DNA from: Bacteroidales bacterium
GTDB taxonomy: Bacteria > Bacteroidota > Bacteroidia > Bacteroidales > F082
Length of the DNA stretch: 37,998 bases
NCBI GenBank assembly: GCA_017645245.1
Contig: JAGCPG010000061.1
Location: forward strand, 1-37,998
Direction of reading: 5' to 3'
Part shown: positions 25,079 through 29,973 of the stretch, piece by piece
How positions within the stretch are numbered: the stretch's first letter is position 1
How the letters are laid out: the number at the start of each line of letters is the position of its first letter
Notes under the pieces: generated by a model
Seen by the model: only the letters and a program-made list of their open reading frames with translations
The model's database searches: none
Told to the model about the DNA's origin: nothing
Program-made: the position numbers and the translations under genes

Positions 25079-25107
25079 GCCCAGTTATATACCATCGGGC
25101 TTGTCGG
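25079..25107 (-). promoter_or_regulatory. Shared leader hairpin, copy D
   Basis: Minus strand GCCC (25100-97) pairs with GGGC (25082-79) around GATGGTATATAACT, 9 nt before ATG 25069. Compared with copy C the inner pair has changed from T-A to C-G on both sides. The mini-ORF from the loop ATG (25095) reads MVYNWAMNK and its TGA overlaps the gene ATG. Confidence 0.65.
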
Positions 25108-25129
25108 TTTTAGTTTATAATAAGTTTGT

Positions 25130-25137
25130 CAAAGTTA
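25130..25137 (-). promoter_or_regulatory. -7 box of the lipoprotein operon
   Basis: TAACTTTG on the minus strand, aligned with the box before gene C; the region between this box and the leader hairpin is also similar in the two copies. Confidence 0.55.
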
Positions 25138-25139
25138 AG

Positions 25140-25232
25140 GACAAACCTTATGGAGCACTGAAGAACAGCGTCATCGATATTGAGCCAGATAATGTGCTTA
25201 TTAATTGTCAGAAATGTAAACCAACTGTTTAC
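25140..25232. repeat. 93-bp direct repeat, copy 1
   Basis: Matches 25417-25509 without gaps at 76 of 93 positions by eye; a third, more diverged partial copy is at 20892-20958. On the plus strand both full copies stay open in the same frame (SVIDIE core), but there is no convincing start, so coding is doubtful. It lies directly upstream of the gene D promoter. Confidence 0.75.
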
Positions 25233-25258
25233 TATCTTTGATAATCAATCAAAAATAA

Positions 25259-25296
25259 GGCTAAAAGGAAAGAGCTCGGAAAATACCGAACTCTTT
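25259..25296 (-). terminator. Terminator hairpin in the repeat region
   Basis: On the minus strand AAAGAGTTCGG (25296-86) pairs with CCGAGCTCTTT (25279-69), 11 bp with one G-U pair, loop of 6, followed by CCTTTTAG. The wobble is stable only in the minus transcript, which gives the direction. It would end transcripts from the toxin operon or from the promoter at 25414. Confidence 0.65.
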
Positions 25297-25414
25297 ACCA
25301 ATGAAAACTAAATTGTTTAACCCCTCAACTTTGGAGTCACCTCGTTGAAAGGTCATACATCTTATTTAGAGCCTTTTTATTTCCCAACACATCCAATTTG
25401 GTTTGACAAAAATA
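25297..25414 (-). ncRNA. Possible small transcript between promoter-like box and terminator
   Basis: TATTTTTG (25414-25407, minus) precedes about 110 nt ending in the terminator at 25259-25296. A small hairpin TTCAAC/GTTGA lies near 25340. The only ATG frames are under ten codons. It could be a small RNA or the remnant of a leader that lost its gene. The stretch 25233-25258 holds nothing else recognised. Confidence 0.3.
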
Positions 25415-25416
25415 AA

Positions 25417-25509
25417 GACAAACCATTTAGAGCACTGAATTACAGCGTTATCGATATTGAGCGAGAAAGTATGCTTTTTAATTTTCGGAAATGTAAACTG
25501 ATAGTTTAC
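25417..25509. repeat. 93-bp direct repeat, copy 2
   Basis: Second full copy of the repeat at 25140-25232; its right end touches the stop codon of the ParE-like toxin at 25506. Confidence 0.75.
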
Positions 25510-25808
25510 CGAACACTTGAATGGAGTATTCTATCTACGAAAACCGTTTCGTCTTCAACATGAAACACAAAAGCCCATTTATGATTATGGGATACCATCC
25601 GACGAGCGTTTGGATGAATGGCTTGAATTGTTTTTGAATGGCTTTCAGAAAAACAGCTGGCGTAAACTGATAATGATTTCGCCTCCTGTCTCATGAAATC
25701 AAGATAACGATATGCTGATTCTATAGACAAATTTTCAAACAAGAAATCCGCCAACTCTTCAATGTCAATCTCGGCGGTGTCAAGGATTTTGACATTATAG
25801 GTTTTCAT
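25506..25808 (-). CDS. RelE/ParE family toxin
   Basis: 100 residues with the ParE/RelE layout: VKILDTAEIDIEELADFLFE (first strand and helix), a second helix, then the C-terminal strands IQAIHPNARRMVSHNHKWAF and VFHVEDETVFVDRILHS. ParE-type members poison DNA gyrase and RelE-type members cut ribosome-bound mRNA; the sequence fits the ParE side better, but I cannot decide. It overlaps the preceding antitoxin gene by 14 bp. The stop lies in the 93-bp repeat. Confidence 0.8.
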   Translation of the reverse strand: MKTYNVKILDTAEIDIEELADFLFENLSIESAYRYLDFMRQEAKSLSVYASCFSESHSKTIQAIHPNARRMVSHNHKWAFVFHVEDETVFVDRILHSSVR

Positions 25809-25971
25809 ACCGTTTATCTAACGCTTTTTTCACCTTGTCAAAATACTCATCAACCGTCATATAACCTTTATGGCTTTTTCTTGCCGTTTTTTGAGAAACG
25901 ATCTGATAAGCCAATGCTGTTTCACTTACTATTGGTGTAGGGTTTTCGCTTTTATATTGTTTTTTTGCCAT
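25795..25971 (-). CDS. Antitoxin paired with the RelE/ParE toxin
   Basis: 58 residues from ATG 25971 (MAKKQYKSENPTPIVSETAL); an in-frame start seven codons earlier is possible but less well placed. No classic DNA-binding fold is obvious. The C-terminal half (YMTVDEYFDKVKKALDKRYE) looks like the short helix that wraps RelE/ParE toxins. Order, size and the 14-bp overlap with the toxin support the assignment. Transcribed from promoter cassette copy 2. Confidence 0.7.
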   Translation of the reverse strand: MAKKQYKSENPTPIVSETALAYQIVSQKTARKSHKGYMTVDEYFDKVKKALDKRYENL

Positions 25972-25980
25972 AGGTTTATC

Positions 25981-26030
25981 TTTCGAAATCACTCAGCAAA
26001 AATAAAGAATCTTTTAATACACCGCAAGGG
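25981..26030 (-). promoter_or_regulatory. Promoter cassette, copy 2 (toxin-antitoxin operon)
   Basis: 48 of 50 bases identical to 22736-22785. TATTTTTG is at 26004-25997 on the minus strand with TTG 20 bp upstream. It begins 9 bp before the antitoxin start. Confidence 0.75.
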
Positions 26031-26054
26031 CTTGTTTAGCTTTTTATAAAAAAC

Positions 26055-27002
26055 TTAAAGCTGCTCTACCACAACATTGGGGAATCTATGCTTCAGTTCT
26101 GTAATCTTCTGATTTCTCTGTCGTTCGAAATTACGATAGGCTTCGCTGTCGGGGAAAAGTGGCTTGTGGTGAAGCATCTGCTTAAGTTCCATGGCGGCTT
26201 GCATGGCGGGTTTTTCAGAAGGATTGATGGCGAAATCAACGAACTTTTCCCAGATGTAGCGTACGGCTTGATCAGTGGGATGAACCATGTCCTCTTTGTA
26301 GAAACGGTAGTCGCGTAGCTCATCGAGAAGGATTTCGTAAGCTGGGAAATAGTGGGCATTGTCAAATTGACCGCAAACCTCCTCCACGGCGAGAAGCAGT
26401 GAGGCTTTACTCAACTGATTCTCGTGGAGGCCGTCCTTAAGGTGGCGAAGGGGCGACACAGTGAAGATGAACTGTTTTTCGGGGAAGGCTTCGAGCAATT
26501 CTTTCAGGATGGTCGCGGACTGGTCTGTGTTGAGAAACACACGGTCGAAACGGTTGGAGGAAAGTTTGTGGCAGTTGGAAACGATTTGATTTGAAACTTT
26601 GTTGCGGAAAGCCCAGGAAGTACCCAAGCTGAGGATGATCCATTCGGTGTTGACGAAGTGTTTGTGCGCTTCGGCGAGATGCTTGTTTACCTTATTTAAG
26701 AGAGCTTCTTCAGAAGGGCACCAGAAGTCGGTGTTGTGGCTGAAGGTGCAGAAGAACTCCTCTCCCACCTGCATTACATCGCTATTGGTAAATGGCATGC
26801 CCGCATGAAGCCGTTTGATGGATTGAGCGATACTGGCGGGATTATAAAGCGTTCCAAAGGGATTCACTTGGGCATTGAAGCCTAAGCCACGGCAGATGGT
26901 ACCCACCTCGTCGGCAAAGCAGGAGCCCAGGAAGAGGAGGGCGTTGGAGTAGACGATGGATTGGTTTAAAGATTTGATATTGAGTTCAGTACGGAATAGC
27001 AT
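26055..27002 (-). CDS. GSCFA domain protein
   Basis: 315 residues. The family name motif GSCFADEVG occurs near residue 27, followed by NPFGTLYNP, then ILSLGTSWAF and TVSPLRHLKDGL, and the C-terminal DMVHPTDQAVRYIWEKF. Together these give the Ser, and the Asp/His pair of an SGNH-hydrolase-like fold. GSCFA proteins are common in Bacteroidota; substrate unknown. No signal peptide, so cytoplasmic. It lies behind the DUF559 gene and trxB on the same strand; the palindrome at 27020-27064 is just before its start. Confidence 0.88.
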   Translation of the reverse strand: MLFRTELNIKSLNQSIVYSNALLFLGSCFADEVGTICRGLGFNAQVNPFGTLYNPASIAQSIKRLHAGMPFTNSDVMQVGEEFFCTFSHNTDFWCPSEEALLNKVNKHLAEAHKHFVNTEWIILSLGTSWAFRNKVSNQIVSNCHKLSSNRFDRVFLNTDQSATILKELLEAFPEKQFIFTVSPLRHLKDGLHENQLSKASLLLAVEEVCGQFDNAHYFPAYEILLDELRDYRFYKEDMVHPTDQAVRYIWEKFVDFAINPSEKPAMQAAMELKQMLHHKPLFPDSEAYRNFERQRNQKITELKHRFPNVVVEQL

Positions 27003-27019
27003 TTGTCCTTTTCTTCCCT

Positions 27020-27064
27020 ATAACCTCACCCCCTGGCCCCCTCTCCTCGAGGAGAGGGGGGAGG
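27020..27064. repeat. GC-rich palindromic repeat, left copy
   Basis: Core 27037-27060 is a perfect 24-bp palindrome, CCCCCTCTCCTC followed by its complement, preceded by CCTCACCCCCTGG. The same unit appears inverted at 27494-27543. It begins two bases after the DUF559 stop codon. Confidence 0.85.
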
Positions 27065-27065
27065 G

Positions 27066-27551
27066 CTAGCGCAGGCTGGTTATTATGTTTTCAATTAATT
27101 CTTTTAGATGTTGTTCGTCACAATCTTCGTTTCTTAGTCTAAAAGTTTTTATCCCTTTTTCTTCAAACACTGAAGTTCGATAAGCATCGTATTCTTTGAT
27201 TTTTTCTTTTTCGTGAATCGGGCCATCAATTTCAAGAACCACGTTGAGTTCAGCGCAATAGAAATCGGCAATAAAACCATCTATTACCTGTTGCCGACGC
27301 CATTTCAAATTATCAATCTGTCTATTCCTCAACATCTGCCAAACCGCTTCTTCGTACTCAGTTGAATGTTTCCGGAAATACTTAGCAAGGTCAAGTTTTA
27401 CGGGGCTTACCCACTGGTTACGGATAACGCCTTGTGATCCATCAAATTCGGTATGCTCCCGACCCTGCGCCAAATCATATACCTCGGTAGGCTCCTCCCC
27501 CTCTCCTCCCGGGAGAGGGGGCCGGGGAGTGAGGGCCTTAGGGTCAGTCAT
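27066..27551 (-). CDS. DUF559 family (Vsr/PD-(D/E)XK-like) endonuclease-domain protein
   Basis: 161 residues. The N-terminus TPRPPLPGGEGEE is the translation of the palindromic repeat and is not part of the enzyme fold. Residues about 55-160 are DUF559: AKYFRKHSTEYEEAVWQMLR, LKWRRQQ, then FIADFYCAELNVVLEIDGP with the Asp and E-x-D of a PD-(D/E)XK-type site, then DAYRTSVFEEKGIKTFRLRN. Related to the Vsr mismatch endonuclease fold; activity untested. Starts 8 bp after trxB ends. Inverted palindromes at both ends (27020-27064, 27494-27543) suggest that gene and repeats move or spread together. Confidence 0.85.
   Translation of the reverse strand: MTDPKALTPRPPLPGGEGEEPTEVYDLAQGREHTEFDGSQGVIRNQWVSPVKLDLAKYFRKHSTEYEEAVWQMLRNRQIDNLKWRRQQVIDGFIADFYCAELNVVLEIDGPIHEKEKIKEYDAYRTSVFEEKGIKTFRLRNEDCDEQHLKELIENIITSLR
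27494..27543. repeat. GC-rich palindromic repeat, right copy (inverted)
   Basis: CCCCCTCTCCTCCCGGGAGAGGGGG at 27497-27521 is near-palindromic (a CT insertion spoils it), followed by CCGGGGAGTGAGG, the reverse complement of the left copy's flank. The right copy is thus inverted relative to the left one and lies within the first codons of the DUF559 gene. Confidence 0.8.
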
Positions 27552-27559
27552 GGCAATCG

Positions 27560-28501
27560 TTATTTATTAGCCATCAAAAATCTTTCCACCTCGATGCCAG
27601 CCATAGCACCGGTGCCAGCTGCGACGATGGCTTGACGGTAGATGCGATCCTGGCAGTCGCCGCAGGCGAAGATACCCGGAACGTTAGTGGCGGTGGATTT
27701 CGGCTTAGTGATGATGTAGCCGTCTTCATCCATGTCGAGAAGGCCTTTGAATGGCTCAGTGTTCGGCGTGTGGCCAATGGCCTCGAAGAAGCCATCTACA
27801 TAGATGGTCCGTTCTTCTTTGGTGTCACTATGATACAACACAGCGCCTTTCAGTTTCTTCATGAAGCCTTGCTGCTCGCCGAAAAGCTCCTTGGTCTGGT
27901 GTTTCCACAACACCTCGATGTTAGGCGTATTCAGCACACGGTGCTGCATGGCCTTGGAGGCGCGCAGCACATCGCGACGGACGATGAGGTAGACCTTGTT
28001 GCAAAGTTTCGACAGATAGGTAGCGTCCTCACATGCCGTGTCGCCGCCGCCCACCACGGCCACGTCCTTGCCTTTGTAGAAGAAGCCGTCGCAAGTGGCG
28101 CAAGCTGACACGCCGCCACCCTTGAATTCCTCTTCGGAGGGGATGCCGAGGTAACGCGCTGAGGCGCCTGTGCTGACGATGATGCTGTCGGCCAACAGCT
28201 CGCCATCATATTCAGTGGTCACCTTGAAAGGTCGCTGAGATGCATCGATGGCGGTAACTTCGCCTTCGCGGATCTCGGCTCCAAAACGCAGTGCCTGTTG
28301 ACGGATTTCCTCCATCATGTCGGGTCCGTTGATGCCCTTTGGATAGCCTGGAAAGTTCTCGATTTCAGTGGTTTGTGTCAATTGTCCGCCCGGCTGCATT
28401 CCTTCATAGACGACCGTCTTGACGTCGGCGCGGCAAGTATAGATGGCTGCGGTGTAGCCCGCAGGCCCTGATCCGATGATCAAACATTCTACGTGTTCCA
28501 T
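27560..28501 (-). CDS. trxB: Thioredoxin-disulfide reductase
   Basis: 313 residues from ATG 28501 (MEHVECLIIGSGPAGYTAA); ATG 28507 is also possible. An FAD-binding GSGPAG motif at about 10-15, the redox pair C134-A-T-C137, NADPH-binding VVGGGDTACEDA, and the final FACGDCQDR with the IVAAGTGAMAG helix are all in place. The enzyme passes electrons from NADPH to thioredoxin in the cytosol. The length is normal for the low-Mr class. Promoter TATCTTTG at 28525-28518. It is the first gene of a minus-strand run with the DUF559 gene and the GSCFA gene. Confidence 0.96.
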   Translation of the reverse strand: MEHVECLIIGSGPAGYTAAIYTCRADVKTVVYEGMQPGGQLTQTTEIENFPGYPKGINGPDMMEEIRQQALRFGAEIREGEVTAIDASQRPFKVTTEYDGELLADSIIVSTGASARYLGIPSEEEFKGGGVSACATCDGFFYKGKDVAVVGGGDTACEDATYLSKLCNKVYLIVRRDVLRASKAMQHRVLNTPNIEVLWKHQTKELFGEQQGFMKKLKGAVLYHSDTKEERTIYVDGFFEAIGHTPNTEPFKGLLDMDEDGYIITKPKSTATNVPGIFACGDCQDRIYRQAIVAAGTGAMAGIEVERFLMANK

Positions 28502-28517
28502 AAACATAAATTTTTCG

Positions 28518-28525
28518 CAAAGATA
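28518..28525 (-). promoter_or_regulatory. -7 box of trxB
   Basis: TATCTTTG on the minus strand, 16 nt before the ATG; the leader is very short. Confidence 0.65.
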
Positions 28526-28568
28526 ACTTTTTTTCGCTCCAAAAGTAACATGTTTAAAAAACATTTTC

Positions 28569-28576
28569 TATCTTTG
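28569..28576 (+). promoter_or_regulatory. -7 box of tRNA-Pro
   Basis: TATCTTTG, 10 bp before the mature 5' end of the tRNA. Confidence 0.7.
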
Positions 28577-28586
28577 CAGCGCAAAT

Positions 28587-28660
28587 CGGGGCATGGTGCA
28601 GTTGGCTAGCATTCTTGCATGGGGTGCAAGCGGTCGCCCGTTCGAGTCGGGCTGCTCCGA
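28587..28660 (+). tRNA. tRNA-Pro (anticodon GGG)
   Basis: 74-nt cloverleaf: acceptor CGGGGCA pairs with TGCTCCG (one G-U), D stem GTGC/GCAT, anticodon stem CTTGC/GCAAG around ATGGGGT (anticodon GGG at 34-36), T stem GCCCG/CGGGC around TTCGAGT, discriminator A. C1 at the acceptor end is typical of bacterial tRNA-Pro. CCA is not encoded and must be added. It has its own promoter and terminator, so it is a single-gene unit. Confidence 0.95.
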
Positions 28661-28667
28661 CGGTTCA

Positions 28668-28702
28668 AAGGACATCATTTTTTTGGTGTCCTTATTTTTT
28701 TT
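28668..28702 (+). terminator. Terminator after tRNA-Pro
   Basis: AAGGACA (28668-74) pairs with TGTCCTT (28687-93), loop of 12, followed by A and eight T. Confidence 0.9.
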
Positions 28703-28735
28703 GTATCTTTACCCCAGTTTTAAAAGGCAATCGAC

Positions 28736-29059
28736 ATGAAAAACAATCTGATTCTTAGACTGGTGGATTCCTCCTCAAAGGAATGTGAGGTCACTGGCAG
28801 AATGATGGGCGGTGACGATGTGTACGAGATTCCCATTTCCGGGTTAAAACTTGGTTCCGTCAATTGGCCGCAACGGGGAGACCCTGACCATACCGTTCAC
28901 GTTTTGTCCGTCGGGAAAGACGTCGTCAAGGTCGACGTGCGCACCGTGAGCGGACACTTGGATGGTCCCTTTGAATTACACGTTGGCGACAAGAAATCGT
29001 CCCATTATTGCTTTGGCGAATGGTCCTACGGTTATACCGTTTCACTGATTAGCGAGTAA
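28736..29059 (+). CDS. Small cytoplasmic hypothetical protein
   Basis: 107 residues, no signal peptide, beta-rich with many Asp and Val (for example ISGLKLGSVNWPQRGDPDHT, VLSVGKDVVKVDVRTVSG). I do not recognise a family. TATCTTTA about 25 nt upstream of the start is one base off the -7 consensus. Its last 18 bp overlap the end of menA on the opposite strand. The codon use resembles neighbouring core genes, supporting a real gene. Confidence 0.65.
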   Translation: MKNNLILRLVDSSSKECEVTGRMMGGDDVYEIPISGLKLGSVNWPQRGDPDHTVHVLSVGKDVVKVDVRTVSGHLDGPFELHVGDKKSSHYCFGEWSYGYTVSLISE

Positions 29060-29956
29060 ATACAGCACTCCGAAAACCAACGTCAACAAAAAAGCCTGCA
29101 CCACCTGCTTGGGTAACAATCGGTCGGGACTGCCCGACTCGAACATCTTTTTGATAGTGATGAGATCCATCAAAAACAACGGAAAGAGCAGCCAAAAGGC
29201 GTAGGCGTACCAAGGTGCATGTTTCAGCCATAGGAAAGCAGAAAGACAGAAGAAAGCGCCGACGATCAACACGACATGATAGCCGAAAGCCCTCTTTAGA
29301 CCTAGCTTCACCACGAGGCTGTTCTTGCCTTTGGCCTTGTCATTCTCATAATCGCGCATGTTGTTGATGTTGAGCACGGCATTGGAAAGGAAGCCCACCG
29401 CCGTGGCGGGAAGCAATACCAAAGGATCGATTCGGTTGGCAGCTAGATAATAGGTGCCGAGAACCGCCACCCAACCAAAAAAGAGGAAACAGAACAAGTC
29501 ACCTAGACCGCGGTAGCCGTAAGGACGCTTGCCCAAGGTATAAAGCAAGGCAGCAGCAATGGCACCCAAACCCAACAAGGCAAACACAGCCAGTGCTTTC
29601 AAGCTGATATAGGACCATGCCGTCCACAGCAAGGCGGCACCCGAGAGCATAGTTAGGGTGCCAACAAGGACAATCCCGCGATGCATCTGCTTTTCTGAGA
29701 GTCCGCCGCTTTGCATCACTCGCTGGGGTCCTGTGCGATCGGCATTGTCCAAGCCTTTCTTGAAATCGCCGTAGTCGTTGGCGAGGTTCGAAAGAATTTG
29801 AAGCAAGATGGCCGTCAAAGCGGCAAGAGCCACCGTGAGAGGATAGAAAAAGCCCGTTGAGGCGGCCAAAAAACCGCCCATCATCACGCCGGATAACGAA
29901 AGCAGCACGGTCCTTGGTCGGGCAGCGCTGAGCCAAGTTTTTATTTTACCTCTCAC
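29042..29956 (-). CDS. menA: 1,4-dihydroxy-2-naphthoate polyprenyltransferase
   Basis: 304 residues starting at GTG 29956 (MRGKIKTWLSAARPRT). UbiA-superfamily integral membrane enzyme with about eight to nine hydrophobic helices. The two Asp-rich prenyl-diphosphate motifs are seen: NDYGDFKKGLD near residue 60 and NMRDYENDKAKGK near residue 200. It attaches the isoprenoid tail to DHNA to make demethylmenaquinone, the quinone used for anaerobic respiration. Lies 17 bp after the helicase gene on the same strand. The rest of the men pathway is not in this window. Confidence 0.95.
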   Translation of the reverse strand: MRGKIKTWLSAARPRTVLLSLSGVMMGGFLAASTGFFYPLTVALAALTAILLQILSNLANDYGDFKKGLDNADRTGPQRVMQSGGLSEKQMHRGIVLVGTLTMLSGAALLWTAWSYISLKALAVFALLGLGAIAAALLYTLGKRPYGYRGLGDLFCFLFFGWVAVLGTYYLAANRIDPLVLLPATAVGFLSNAVLNINNMRDYENDKAKGKNSLVVKLGLKRAFGYHVVLIVGAFFCLSAFLWLKHAPWYAYAFWLLFPLFLMDLITIKKMFESGSPDRLLPKQVVQAFLLTLVFGVLYLLANQ

Positions 29957-29973
29957 CTCTCAGTTCTCAACTC

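Noticed and set aside
19029-25107. Integron attC sites as the explanation for the repeated leader hairpins
   Set aside because: The required GTTRRRY / RYYYAAC core boxes are not present (GTTATAT instead), no integrase is visible, and the repeats sit before starts rather than after stops.
25140-25509. Small protein encoded by the 93-bp repeats (plus strand)
   Set aside because: The frame is open in both full copies with some silent changes, but there is no consistent start codon or promoter and the third copy breaks it.
27020-27543. CRISPR array
   Set aside because: Only two palindromic units in inverted orientation with a gene between them; no direct repeat-spacer series anywhere in the window.
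28587-28660. tRNA-Pro as an attachment site for the island
   Set aside because: No integrase gene and no repeated tRNA 3' end is seen nearby, and core genes lie between it and the island.
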